Positions 9,259-17,838 of a stretch of DNA of 64,000 bases are shown in pieces. The notes beneath the pieces were generated by a model that saw nothing but the letters and a program-made list of their open reading frames with translations, made no database searches and was not told the DNA's origin. The stretch is from Micromonospora ureilytica (lineage in GTDB: Bacteria > Actinomycetota > Actinomycetes > Mycobacteriales > Micromonosporaceae). The stretch covers positions 5,022,001 to 5,086,000 of the forward strand of contig NZ_JADOTX010000001.1 in assembly GCF_015751765.1 (NCBI RefSeq). Direction: 5' to 3'. Position 1 is the stretch's first letter. Each line of letters opens with the position of its first letter. The position numbers were made by a program, and so were the translations under genes.

Positions 9259-10737
9259 TCAGAGCACCAGGGACTCGATCGGCCCACGCAGGAAGTACAG
9301 CACGAACAGCGCGGCCACCCCGTACAGCAACGGGTGGACCTCCCGGGCCTTGCCCCGGGCCAGCTTGACCACCACGAAGGTGATCAGACCTGCGCCGATC
9401 CCGTTGGAGATCGAGTAGGTGAACGGCATCAGCACGATGGTGAGGAACGCCGGAATGGCGATCTCGTAGTCCGACCAGTCGATCGTCCGCACCGCTGTCA
9501 TCATCAGGAAACCGACCACCACCAGGGCCGTCGACGCCGCCTCGAACGGCACGATTACGACCAGTGGCGCCAGGAACATCGCGAGCAGGAAGAGTGCGCC
9601 GGTGACCAGGTTGGCCACGCCGGTCCGCGCACCCTCCGCGACACCGGCGGCACTCTCGATGTACGACGTGTTGCTGGAGGTGCTGGCCGCACCGCCGGCC
9701 GCCGCCGCGATCGAGTCGACGAGCAGGATCTCCTTGGCCTTCGGCGGGGTGCCCTGCTCGTCGAGCAGGTCACCCTCCTGGCCGACCGCGACCATCGTGC
9801 CCATGGTGTCGAAGAAGTCCGTGATCAACAGCGTGAAGATGAACATCAGCACGACCAGCCAACCGGCCCGGCCCCACGAGTCGAGCACGTTGAACTTGCC
9901 GAGCAGCGACAGGTCCGGCAGGTCGACCACCGTCTTGGGCAACTCCGGCACGTTCAGCGACCAGCCCTTCGGGTTGGGCTGTCCGTTGACGAACGACGGG
10001 CCGATGTTGCCGATCGCCTCGACGATCACCGCCAGCACCGTCGAGGCGAGGATGCCGATCAGGATCGCGCCCTTGACCCGACGGACCACCAGCACCAGCG
10101 TGATCAGCAGGCCCACCACGAAGACCAGCATCGGCCAGCTCACCAGCTTGCCGCCGATGCCCAGGCCGACCGGAACCGTGGTGTTGGCGGCGTCCGGGAT
10201 GCGCCGGACGAAGCCGGCGTCCACCAGGCCGATGATGGTCAGGAACAGGCCGATGCCGACCCCGATCGCGGTCTTCAGCTGGGTCGGCACCGAGCGGAAC
10301 ACAGCGGTCCGCAGACCGGTCAGCACCAGCACCGCGATGATCAGACCCTCGATCACCACCAGGCCCATCGCGTCGGCCCAGGTCATCTCGGGGGCGATCT
10401 CGTACGCCACCAGGGCGTTGACGCCCAGACCGGCGGCGAGGGCCAGCGGGAACCGGCCGACCACACCCATCAGGATGGTCATCAGACCGGCGACCAGCGC
10501 GGTCGCGGCAGCCAGTGCGGGAATCGGGAGGCTCTTGCCGTCACCGTCGACGGCGCCGCCCAGGATCAGCGGGTTGAGCACCACGATGTACGCCATCGTG
10601 AAGAAGGTCGCCAGGCCACCGCGTACCTCACGGCTCAACGTCGAGCCACGGGCGGAGATCTCGAAGAACCGGTCGAAACCGTTACGCGGATGAGCGGGAT
10701 TGGGAGGTGTGCCGTTCTCGGGCGGCGCTACTGCCAT
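9259..10737 (-). CDS. NCS2-family purine permease (AzgA/PbuG-like)
   Basis: The 492-aa integral membrane protein starts NGFDRFFEISARGSTLSREV, followed by GGLATFFTMAYIVVLNPLIL, the characteristic N-terminus of the AzgA/PbuG/PbuO branch (adenine, guanine, hypoxanthine uptake by proton symport). It has about 12-14 hydrophobic segments. Branch motifs include GLGVNALVAYEI and DFFDTMGTMVAVGQEGDLLD, plus the half-helix region AGGAASTSSNTSYIESAAGVAE, all involved in substrate binding in this family. The gene is monocistronic, with its own hairpin terminator. The exact base specificity cannot be read from sequence. Confidence 0.9.
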   Translation of the reverse strand: MAVAPPENGTPPNPAHPRNGFDRFFEISARGSTLSREVRGGLATFFTMAYIVVLNPLILGGAVDGDGKSLPIPALAAATALVAGLMTILMGVVGRFPLALAAGLGVNALVAYEIAPEMTWADAMGLVVIEGLIIAVLVLTGLRTAVFRSVPTQLKTAIGVGIGLFLTIIGLVDAGFVRRIPDAANTTVPVGLGIGGKLVSWPMLVFVVGLLITLVLVVRRVKGAILIGILASTVLAVIVEAIGNIGPSFVNGQPNPKGWSLNVPELPKTVVDLPDLSLLGKFNVLDSWGRAGWLVVLMFIFTLLITDFFDTMGTMVAVGQEGDLLDEQGTPPKAKEILLVDSIAAAAGGAASTSSNTSYIESAAGVAEGARTGVANLVTGALFLLAMFLAPLVVIVPFEAASTALVVVGFLMMTAVRTIDWSDYEIAIPAFLTIVLMPFTYSISNGIGAGLITFVVVKLARGKAREVHPLLYGVAALFVLYFLRGPIESLVL

Positions 10738-10825
10738 CAGGTCCTCGCAGGTGATCTTCCAGTTGTCGCGCGCATCGTCCCAGATCGTCGGTGGGCAGGG
10801 GAAGCAGATCCCGTACGCTTGCCGA

Positions 10826-11071
10826 ATGCCGAACGAGCAGCCACCGCGGCCCGCACCACTGGATCCGCCGATGGTGCCGTTCGCCCTCGCCGGGTTGATC
10901 GCGTGGGCGGTGGCCGGGCTGGTCCTGCTGATCTTCTTCCGGGGTTGGCTGACCGACCACGGTCACCAGAACTGGCTCTGGACCTGCCTCGCCGGTTTCC
11001 TCTGGGGCTTTCCGGGCCTCGCCGTGATGATGCGGCACGACGCCAACCGACGCCGCCGCCGCGCGAGGTGA
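10826..11071 (+). CDS. DUF2530 small membrane protein
   Basis: The 81-aa protein has two hydrophobic segments (VPFALAGLIAWAVAGLVLLI and WLWTCLAGFLWGFPGLAVMM) and a basic tail (RHDANRRRRRAR), the layout of actinobacterial DUF2530 proteins. ATG 10826 gives the family-typical N-terminus (MPNEQPPRPAPLDPP); longer in-frame starts are not credible. It is divergent from the purine permease, with an 88-nt gap. Function unknown. Confidence 0.75.
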   Translation: MPNEQPPRPAPLDPPMVPFALAGLIAWAVAGLVLLIFFRGWLTDHGHQNWLWTCLAGFLWGFPGLAVMMRHDANRRRRRAR

Positions 11072-11107
11072 CCTGGCCACCGCGCCGGAGCACTCCGGCG
11101 CGGACGA

Positions 11108-11947
11108 TCAGGAGTGCCCGTACGGCTCCGCCGGCTCAGCGGCCTCGACCGAGCCCGGGGCCCGGCTGACCGACATGGCCTCCACGGCGCTGTCGTCGTA
11201 CACCGTGGGCAGTTCCTCGACAGCGGTCTCGGCCGCCTCGATCAACGTCTCGGAGTGAGCGCCGCAACCGTGATCGGCGCTCACCACCCGGCCGTCATCG
11301 GGGGCGTAGAAGTTGCCACACGCCCCGAATGCCTGCCGCATCGCACCGGCCAGCGGCAGGTAGAAGCCGCAGGTGCCGCAGCGGGCGGCGGTCGGAGCGG
11401 CGGTCGAGATGGCCGCGGCGGGGCCGTGGTCACCCTCGTACCAGCGCTGCGCCGTGTCGATGCGCCCCTCCCGGGAGAGCACACGGGCGCGCCCAAGACC
11501 CAACTCCCACGCCGTCTCCTCGACCGCCGGGTCGTCGGAGAGCAGGTAACCCGGGACCAGTCGATCGTCGTCGGGGGAGGTCGGGAGCAGGTCGCCCGGG
11601 CCCAGATCGCCCGGCTTGAGACGCTCCTGCCAGGGCAACCAGCCGGGCGCGAGCAGCGCGTCCGGGCCGGGCAGCAACACCGTCTCGCAGATGGTCACCG
11701 TCTTGCTGCGTGGCACCCGGGTGACGGTGACGGCCCAGCGCCAGCCGTTGTAGCCGGCGAGGCGGCATTCGAAGTAGTGGGTGACCAGCCGATCACCCTC
11801 GGCCACGACCTGCAGGTGGTCGCCGACATCGTCGGCGTCCACCTCGGTGATGCCTGCGCGGGCCACCTCGACGGCGGCGGCGCAGACCTGGTCGAGACGG
11901 GCGGCGCGGGTGGAGGCGGGCCTGGTCACCTCACCATTGTTCCCCAT
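11108..11947 (-). CDS. DUF3027 protein with Cys-rich zinc-finger-like segment
   Basis: The 279-aa protein matches the actinobacterial DUF3027 pattern. The N-terminal part is helical (LDQVCAAAVEVARAGI). The central region has HYFECRLAGYNGWRWAVTVT, and the C-terminal region carries CGTCGFYLPLAG, FGACGNFYAPDD and HGCGAHSE, four or five Cys plus His suited to metal binding. Function unknown. ATG 11947 is preferred because it opens the conserved part; the upstream extension of the frame overlaps the divergent MFS gene and is not credible. It is divergent from the MFS-mqnB operon. Confidence 0.75.
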   Translation of the reverse strand: MGNNGEVTRPASTRAARLDQVCAAAVEVARAGITEVDADDVGDHLQVVAEGDRLVTHYFECRLAGYNGWRWAVTVTRVPRSKTVTICETVLLPGPDALLAPGWLPWQERLKPGDLGPGDLLPTSPDDDRLVPGYLLSDDPAVEETAWELGLGRARVLSREGRIDTAQRWYEGDHGPAAAISTAAPTAARCGTCGFYLPLAGAMRQAFGACGNFYAPDDGRVVSADHGCGAHSETLIEAAETAVEELPTVYDDSAVEAMSVSRAPGSVEAAEPAEPYGHS

Positions 11948-12035
11948 GCGCCTCGCAGGGGTGACAGGGACTCCCGGGGAACCTTTCCCAGCGGTGGTGC
12001 GGCGTACCCGGATCGGATGGGCGAGGATGGTGCAC

Positions 12036-13643
12036 ATGCCGTCGTACTCCCGCTCCGGGCGATCCGTCCTCGGTCGGACCGTCGGCACCGGCATTCGCGC
12101 CATCCGCCTGCTGTTGCGCGGTTCGGTGGGCAGCGGCCGCTGGGTGACCCGCCGGGCCGGTCGGGCCCGCGCCCGGGGCGCCGGCGGCGAGGTCGGCATG
12201 GTTCGCCTGTTCGACCTGCACGCGCTCTCCTGTGCCGGTGACACTCTGATCGCCATTGGTCTGGCCGGCACGATCTTCTTCAACGTGCCGCTCGGCGAGG
12301 CCCGCAGCAAGGTCGCCCTCTACCTGCTGGTGACCATGGTGCCGTTCGCGATGCTCGCCCCGGTGGTGGGCCCGCTGCTGGATCACTTCCGGCACGGCCG
12401 GCGGTACGCCCTGGCCGCGACGATGCTCGGCCGCGCCTTCCTGGCCTGGTTGATCTCCGACTACATCCACGGCTTCGGGCTCTATCCGGCCGCGTTCGGG
12501 GTGCTCGCGCTCTCCCGGGCGTACGGCGTGGCCCGCTCCGCGGCGGTGCCCCGGTTGTTGCCGGAGGGCCTCGGCCTGTCCCAGGTGGGTGCCCGGGCCA
12601 GCGTCTACGGCACGGTCGCGGGCGCGCTGGTGGCGCCGATCGGGTTGGCCGCGTTCTGGTTCGGGCCGCAGTGGCCGCTACGGGTCGCGTCGGTGATCTT
12701 CCTGGTCGGCATGGTGATCTCGCTGCGGCTGCCACCGAAGGCCGACTCGGAGCCACCGGAGCGGGTCCCCCGGCCACTGCGCGCGCTGGGCCGTCGCCGT
12801 GGCGACCGGCCGCTGGGCCGGGGCCGACCGTCCGGCCGGCTGGTGATCGCCACCCTGATCGGCGCGGCGACGCTACGCGCGCTCTACGGCTTCCTGCTGC
12901 TCTTCCTCGCCTTCGCGATCAAGAAGGGCGACCTGACCACTGTCGTGTTCGGTCGGGATCTGGGCGCCGAGTGGGCGTTGGGTGTGGTCGGCGGCGCGCT
13001 CGCGGTCGGCACCTTCCTGGCCACCGCCATCGGCACCCGACTGCGCATCCATCGGCCGACCGCCATCCAGTCCAGCAGCATGATCATCGTGGCCGGGGTG
13101 GCGGTGCTCGCCGTCATCCAGTTCTCGCTGCTGATGGTCGCCCTGCTCTGCCTGGTCGCCGCGATGGCCAGCGGGATAGCCAAGCTGGCCGTGGACGCCT
13201 CGATCCAGGAGCGCATCCCGGAACGGTTGCGGGCCAGTTCCTTCGCCCATTCCGAAACAGTGCTGATGCTCGCCTTCGTCGCCGGCGGCGGGCTGGGGCT
13301 GGTGCCGTTCGATGGTCGGATGGGCATCGCCGTGGCCGCCGGGGTCGGCGTACTGGCCGCGATCCGAGGTGTACTGGCCGCCGCCCGGCTGCGCGGCGAA
13401 AAGCTGGCCGGCCGGCCGCTCGGCGACGACGAGCTGACCGAGGCCGAGCTGGCGGACGAGCCCGGAGACCCCGCGCCCACATCACCGGCACCGGCACCGG
13501 CCCAGAGCAGCTCCCCGCAGCACGACGACCCGAGCCTCGCCCCGCCGGGCTACCACATCTACCGCCCGTCGTCGGCGGTTGGCGGCCCGGGAGGCGGGGC
13601 CGACGACGAAACCCGGCGCGAGTCCCCCGGCTCACTCTCGTGA
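12036..13643 (+). CDS. MFS transporter
   Basis: The 535-aa protein has a long basic N-terminus (RAIRLLLRGSVGSGRWVTRR) and then about 10-12 hydrophobic segments, with an MFS-type loop (PLLDHFRHGRR). The C-terminal ~80 residues are acidic and then Pro/Ser-rich (ending GYHIYRPSSAVGG...), unusual for an MFS and probably cytoplasmic and disordered. The stop overlaps the GTG of mqnB (GTGA), so the two are translationally coupled. This suggests, but does not prove, a link to menaquinone or nucleoside metabolism. ATG 12036 follows GAGG at ~9 nt. Confidence 0.8.
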   Translation: MPSYSRSGRSVLGRTVGTGIRAIRLLLRGSVGSGRWVTRRAGRARARGAGGEVGMVRLFDLHALSCAGDTLIAIGLAGTIFFNVPLGEARSKVALYLLVTMVPFAMLAPVVGPLLDHFRHGRRYALAATMLGRAFLAWLISDYIHGFGLYPAAFGVLALSRAYGVARSAAVPRLLPEGLGLSQVGARASVYGTVAGALVAPIGLAAFWFGPQWPLRVASVIFLVGMVISLRLPPKADSEPPERVPRPLRALGRRRGDRPLGRGRPSGRLVIATLIGAATLRALYGFLLLFLAFAIKKGDLTTVVFGRDLGAEWALGVVGGALAVGTFLATAIGTRLRIHRPTAIQSSSMIIVAGVAVLAVIQFSLLMVALLCLVAAMASGIAKLAVDASIQERIPERLRASSFAHSETVLMLAFVAGGGLGLVPFDGRMGIAVAAGVGVLAAIRGVLAAARLRGEKLAGRPLGDDELTEAELADEPGDPAPTSPAPAPAQSSSPQHDDPSLAPPGYHIYRPSSAVGGPGGGADDETRRESPGSLS

Positions 13644-14290
13644 CCGGTCTGCTGGTGGTGACGGCGGTTCCCGCCGAGGCGGACGCGGTCCGCGCCGGGC
13701 TGACCGACCGCACCGTGACCGTCACCCCGATCGGTGTGGGCCCGGCCGTCGCCGGTGCCGCCACCGCCCGGCTGCTGGCGCTGGCCGAGGCCGCCGGCCG
13801 CCCGTACCGTGCGGTGGTCAGCGCCGGTGTGGCCGGCGGCTTCACCGGCCGGGCCGAAGTCGGCGACACGGTGCTCGGCACCGCCAGCATCGCCGCCGAC
13901 CTGGGCGCCGAGTCGCCCGACGGTTTCATCCCCGTCGACGAGCTGGGCATGCCGCTCGCGATGCTCGGCGCCGGCAGCAGAATGCCGGCGGACCCGGGCC
14001 TGCTGGCGGCACTGCGGGCCGCCCTCCCGACGGCCACGGCCGGCCCGGTGCTCACGGTTAGCACCGTCACCGGCACCACCACCAGCACCGACGAGCTGCG
14101 CCGGAGGCATCCGGAAGCGGTCGCCGAAGCCATGGAGGGGTACGGCGTGGCGATCGCCGCGGCGCAGGCCGGGGTGCCCTTCGCCGAACTACGCACCATC
14201 TCCAACCCGATCGGCCCCCGCGACCGGGACGCCTGGCGGCTGCACGAAGCCCTCGCCGCCCTGACCGCGGCAGCCCCGGCGCTGCGCTGA
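13640..14290 (+). CDS. mqnB: Futalosine hydrolase
   Basis: The 216-aa nucleoside-phosphorylase-like protein starts VTGLLVVTAVPAEADAV. It has SAGVAGGFTGRAEVGD, the nucleoside-binding EAMEGYGVA (MTAN-like MEG) and NPIGPRDRDAW, the segment typical of MqnB. It cleaves futalosine to dehypoxanthine futalosine and hypoxanthine in the alternative menaquinone pathway. It is coupled to the MFS gene by a 4-nt GTGA overlap. mqnD lies 1.6 kb further along, with the XRE-GNAT gene and repeat DNA between them. Confidence 0.88.
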   Translation: MTGLLVVTAVPAEADAVRAGLTDRTVTVTPIGVGPAVAGAATARLLALAEAAGRPYRAVVSAGVAGGFTGRAEVGDTVLGTASIAADLGAESPDGFIPVDELGMPLAMLGAGSRMPADPGLLAALRAALPTATAGPVLTVSTVTGTTTSTDELRRRHPEAVAEAMEGYGVAIAAAQAGVPFAELRTISNPIGPRDRDAWRLHEALAALTAAAPALR

Positions 14291-14303
14291 CCGGGCGGCG
14301 CGC

Positions 14304-15182
14304 TCAGGAGAAGCAGCGTTTGCCACGGTGGCCCAGGCGCAGTGCGGCTGGACGGCGTGCCTCGATCTCGAAGCCGCACGCCCGCAGCAGGTCGGTGCCG
14401 GATCCCTCGGCGATTGCGGCCGCGTCGTCGATGCCCGCCTCGCGCATCCCGGTCACCAGTGCGGTCACCAGCCGACGCCCAAGCCCCAACCGCCGGTACC
14501 GGGCATCAACGAGTACGCCGTCGAGCACCATCTCCCGCTCCGGCTGGTCCGGATGCCACTCCCCGTACTCCAGAAACGGGCTGCGCTCATGGGCCCGCAG
14601 CTCACCAACCAGTTGCCCGTCGGGAAGCTCGGCGACGTACCGCCAGCAGGTGGCCGGCAGGTCGCTACCGGTCACCCGACGCACCTGCGTAGTCCGCCGG
14701 ACCTCGGCACCCCACCGCCGGTTGTCGCGATAGCGCCGGTTCAGCTCGTAGGCGGCCGGTGGCAGCGGAAGTGGATACCGCTCAGGCGGCAACCGGTACC
14801 ACTCCGCCCACCAGGCGCCGGGCCAGTCCCGAGGCTCGTGGACCGGCCAGACGTCCAGGTGAGCCGGGTACCGGCGGCCTGCCTCGTCCCGCATGTCGTC
14901 ATGCGGGACCGGCGTGGGTTCGCTGACGCCGGAGATCAATGGTGGGACGCCAATCGCCACCTCCCCACCTGCCGCCCGCACGAGGCGCTCCACTGTCCGG
15001 AATCGGGGATCGACCGCCCGCCCCGACTCGATCCGGGCCAGCGTCGGCTGCGGCACCCCGGATTTCTCGGCCAACTGCCGCTGACTCAGATCGGCCCGCC
15101 GACGCAGTGCACGGAGCGCCGGGCCGAGATCGGCTCCGTCGGCTCCGTCGGCCTCGTCGATGTGGTCACTCGCCTCGGTCAC
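14304..15182 (-). CDS. XRE-type HTH fused to GNAT acetyltransferase
   Basis: The 292-aa protein has an N-terminal XRE helix-turn-helix (LRRRADLSQRQLAEKSGVPQ, TLARIESGRAV; residues ~24-70). A Pro/Trp-rich linker (WPGAWWAEWYRLPPERYPLP) follows, then a C-terminal GNAT domain (residues ~195-285). Its acetyl-CoA-binding loop is RYRRLGLGRRLV, of the Q/RxxGxG/A type. It could be a regulator whose activity depends on acetyl-CoA or acetylation. GTG 15182 is taken because it begins just before the HTH; the ribosome site is weak. Confidence 0.75.
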   Translation of the reverse strand: MTEASDHIDEADGADGADLGPALRALRRRADLSQRQLAEKSGVPQPTLARIESGRAVDPRFRTVERLVRAAGGEVAIGVPPLISGVSEPTPVPHDDMRDEAGRRYPAHLDVWPVHEPRDWPGAWWAEWYRLPPERYPLPLPPAAYELNRRYRDNRRWGAEVRRTTQVRRVTGSDLPATCWRYVAELPDGQLVGELRAHERSPFLEYGEWHPDQPEREMVLDGVLVDARYRRLGLGRRLVTALVTGMREAGIDDAAAIAEGSGTDLLRACGFEIEARRPAALRLGHRGKRCFS

Positions 15183-15288
15183 AGTCCGATGTTCCCGACT
15201 CGTCAGCGAGCTATCAACACCCTTCGTCTGGCTGTGGATAACCCTGTGGACAACCCCTCCGACCGGTGGATGACCTACTTCTGCGGAT

Positions 15289-15697
15289 CCCTTTGGAGCT
15301 GAATCGTTTGCGGCATCACCACTTTCTCGGGCCCCGCCGCGGTCCAGCCGCTCCCAGCTCCCAGCCCTCAACCTTCGGCTCGCAGCCCTCAACCGTCGGC
15401 TCCCAGCCCTCAGACCTCGGCCGTCAGCCCTCAGCTCCAGCACTCAACCCTCGGCCGTCGGCCCCCAGCCCCCGACCGTCGGCCCCCAGCCCCCAGCCCC
15501 CGACCCTCGACCGGCGGCCCTCAGCCCCCAGCCCCCGACCCTCGACCGGCGGCCCTCAGCCCCCGACCCTCAACGCCAGCGCCCGGCCTCCGGCCCCGGC
15601 TCTGAACTGCTGGCTTGCGGGCTTGCGGGCCAGGACCCAGCTCCGGACCACGGTCACCGACTCTGGGCGATTCGTTTACGGCATCAGCTCCAAAGGG
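15289..15697. repeat. Repeat unit with inverted ends and low-complexity core (MITE-like)
   Basis: CCCTTTGGAGCTGA at 15289-15302 and its exact complement TCAGCTCCAAAGGG at 15684-15697 bound a ~409-bp stretch. Just inside the left end is ATCGTTTGCGGCATCA; just inside the right end is ATTCGTTTACGGCATCA. The core (about 15345-15605) is degenerate tandem repeats of CAGCCCCCGACCCTC/CGGCCCTCAG type. Long Pro/Ser/Arg-rich frames across it are compositional artefacts. No clear target-site duplication was seen. The whole 15183-15908 gap contains no credible gene. Confidence 0.55.
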
Positions 15698-15908
15698 AGA
15701 GTGGGGAGGGTGCCCGCCCCTGCTGGGCCAGCCGCTTCGGCGCGTCGTTCACCCGGCGGGCATTCGTCGGAGTTCGGGCCGCCGCCCGATCCGACGCGGA
15801 TCACGCTTACGGGTGTCGGGCGCCAGTCGCGGATCAGGGTCGTGGTCGCGGATCACAGTTGCGGGGTGGGCACGGGCCCCGGGCAGAGGGCGGGGCTAAC
15901 GTGAGGGG

Positions 15909-16757
15909 GTGGCGCTCTCCCTGGCGATCTCGCCCTGCCCCAACGACACGTTCGTCTTCCACGCGCTGGTGCACGGGCGGGTGCCCGGCGCGCCGCCGGT
16001 CGAGGTGACGTACGCCGACGTCGACGTCACCAACACGGCGGCCGAGCGGGGCGCGTTCGACCTGGTGAAGGTGAGCTTCGCGGCGCTGCCCTGGCTGCTC
16101 GACGACTACCACCTGCTGCCCTGCGGCGGCGCGCTCGGCCGCGGCTGTGGCCCACTGGTGCTCACCCGGGGCGACCGCGACGGCGGGCCGGACCGCACCG
16201 ACCTGACCGGCGCCACGGTGGCGGTGCCGGGTGACCGGACCACCGCGTACCTGCTGTTCCGGCTCTGGTCGGCCGGGCGGCCGCCGGCCCGGATCGAGGT
16301 GGTGCCGTTCCACGAGATCATGCCGGGCGTGGCGGCTGGGCGTTACGACGCCGGGCTGGTCATCCACGAGGCCCGATTCACCTACCACCGACACGGCCTG
16401 AGCGCCCTTGTCGACCTCGGCGAGTGGTGGGAGGCCGACACCGGCCTGCCCATCCCCCTCGGCGCGATCCTGGCCCGTCGTGGGGCGGTGGACCCGGAGG
16501 CCGCGGCCGGCTGGGTCCGCGAGTCGGTCCGGCAGGCGTGGGCGGACCCGGCCGCCAGCCGGGAGTACGTGCTGGCGCACGCCCAGGAGATGGAACTCGA
16601 CGTGGTGGACCGGCACATCGGCCTCTACGTCAACGAGTTCACCGCAGACCTGGGCGAGGCCGGTTTCGCCGCGGTGGCGGCACTGCTCGACCGGGCCGCC
16701 ACCGCCGGCCTGGTGCCTCAGACCTCCAGCTCGCGGGCCACCGCGTGGACCAACTGA
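15909..16757 (+). CDS. mqnD: 1,4-dihydroxy-6-naphthoate synthase
   Basis: The 282-aa protein starts MALSLAISPCPNDTFVFHAL, the hallmark of MqnD, and contains DVTNTAAERGAFDLVKVSFA and HEIMPGVAAGRYDAGLVIHEARFTY (the conserved His/ExR region). It converts cyclic dehypoxanthine futalosine to 1,4-dihydroxy-6-naphthoate in the futalosine route to menaquinone. The start is GTG. Its last 40 nt overlap the 3' end of the convergent cold-shock gene. The other mqn genes are not in the window. Confidence 0.92.
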   Translation: MALSLAISPCPNDTFVFHALVHGRVPGAPPVEVTYADVDVTNTAAERGAFDLVKVSFAALPWLLDDYHLLPCGGALGRGCGPLVLTRGDRDGGPDRTDLTGATVAVPGDRTTAYLLFRLWSAGRPPARIEVVPFHEIMPGVAAGRYDAGLVIHEARFTYHRHGLSALVDLGEWWEADTGLPIPLGAILARRGAVDPEAAAGWVRESVRQAWADPAASREYVLAHAQEMELDVVDRHIGLYVNEFTADLGEAGFAAVAALLDRAATAGLVPQTSSSRATAWTN

Positions 16758-17104
16758 GCGATCTTCTGCGCGGACTTCTTGTCCGGGTACCGACCCCGGC
16801 GCAGGTCCGGCTGGACCTTCGCCTCCAGCACCTTGATCATGTCTTCGACCAGGCCGTGCAGCTCCTCGGCCGGCCGACGGCGCAGCTCCGCCATCGACGG
16901 CGGCGCGTCCAGCAGCTTGACTCCCATGGCCTGCGCGCCCCGACGGCTGTCCACCACGCTGAAGTCGACCCGCTGGCCACCCTTGAGGTCGGTGACACCC
17001 GCCGGCAGTGCCCCCTTGGGCAGGAACACGTCGCCGCCCTCGTCACTCGTGACGAAGCCGTATCCCTTGGCCGTGTCGTACCACTTCACTCGACCCGTAG
17101 GCAC
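16718..17104 (-). CDS. Cold-shock-domain protein with C-terminal extension
   Basis: The 128-aa protein carries a CSD in residues 1-65: VKWYDTAKGYGFVTSDEGGD (RNP1-like KGYGFV) and DVFLPKGAL (RNP2-like), followed by RVDFSVVDSRRGAQAMGVKL. A helical ~60-residue extension (MAELRRRPAEELHGLVEDMI and later) is seen in actinobacterial CspB-type proteins. It probably binds RNA or ssDNA. It starts with GTG, 27 nt after the HAD gene on the same strand. Its 3' end overlaps mqnD tail to tail. Confidence 0.88.
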   Translation of the reverse strand: MPTGRVKWYDTAKGYGFVTSDEGGDVFLPKGALPAGVTDLKGGQRVDFSVVDSRRGAQAMGVKLLDAPPSMAELRRRPAEELHGLVEDMIKVLEAKVQPDLRRGRYPDKKSAQKIAQLVHAVARELEV

Positions 17105-17131
17105 CTGAAAACCCCTGCTTCACTTGAGCCG

Positions 17132-17755
17132 CTACTGCTCCAAGGCTAGCTGGATCATCCCGTCGAGCGCCGCTGGGAATTCGGTGAGCTCGTTCAGCAC
17201 CACTTCCGCCCCGGCCTCGCGCAGCTCAGCGGAGGAGCACGGGCCGGTCGCGACACCGATGCCGGGCACCCCGGCCGCTGCCGCCGCCACCATGTCCGCG
17301 ACGTGGTCACCGACGTAGTGGGTGGCGCCGTGCTCCCGCAGCGCTGTCGCCTTCTGCTCGGCGAACAGGTCGCCGGCCAACTCGTCGACAGCGAGGCCGA
17401 GGTGGTCCAGGTGCAGCCGGGCCAGCCGGCCGATCTTGGACGTGACGACCAGCACCCGGCCACCCCGCGCACGGATCGCGTCGATGGCCTCCCGCGCGCC
17501 GGGCAGCAGGAGCGTCGGGGTGATCGCGTACGCCGGATACAGCTCGCGGTACACCCGCACGGCCGACTCGACCTGATCCGGGGGAAACCAGTGCGCGATC
17601 TCGGTACGCAGCGGCGGCCCGAGCCGGGACACCGCCAGTTCGGCGTCGACCGGCACCCCGGTCCTCGCGGTCAGTGCCCGGTACGCAGCGGCGATGCCGG
17701 GGCGGGAATCCACCAGGGTCATGTCGAGGTCGAATCCGACGGTCAGTGCGGGCAT
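17132..17755 (-). CDS. HAD-superfamily phosphatase (PGPase/Gph-like)
   Basis: The 207-aa protein shows the HAD motifs: I, GFDLDMTLVDSR (nucleophile Asp 9); II, VVTSKIGR; III, the Lys in AEQKATAL; IV, YVGDHVADMVAA. An alpha-helical cap lies between motifs I and II, as in phosphoglycolate-phosphatase-like enzymes. The substrate is unknown. ATG 17755 gives the usual short N-terminus. It is first in an operon with the cold-shock gene and divergent from the helicase-associated gene (83-nt gap). Confidence 0.83.
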   Translation of the reverse strand: MPALTVGFDLDMTLVDSRPGIAAAYRALTARTGVPVDAELAVSRLGPPLRTEIAHWFPPDQVESAVRVYRELYPAYAITPTLLLPGAREAIDAIRARGGRVLVVTSKIGRLARLHLDHLGLAVDELAGDLFAEQKATALREHGATHYVGDHVADMVAAAAAGVPGIGVATGPCSSAELREAGAEVVLNELTEFPAALDGMIQLALEQ

Positions 17756-17838
17756 GTCGAGAAACGTACCGGCTACTCCCAGTCGGCCGGACGTCCGAGG
17801 GGCGCGGAAGCCCAGTGCCGGGCTAGCGTGGAAAGACG

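Noticed and set aside
9187..11169. 660-codon plus-strand frame opposite the purine permease
   Set aside because: It has Asp/His/Gln/Arg-rich shadow composition and is fully antisense to a clear transporter gene.
15266..15904. 212-codon Pro/Ser-rich frame in the gap before mqnD
   Set aside because: It is built from low-complexity repeats, starts inside the XRE-GNAT upstream region and has no ribosome site; better explained as repeat DNA.
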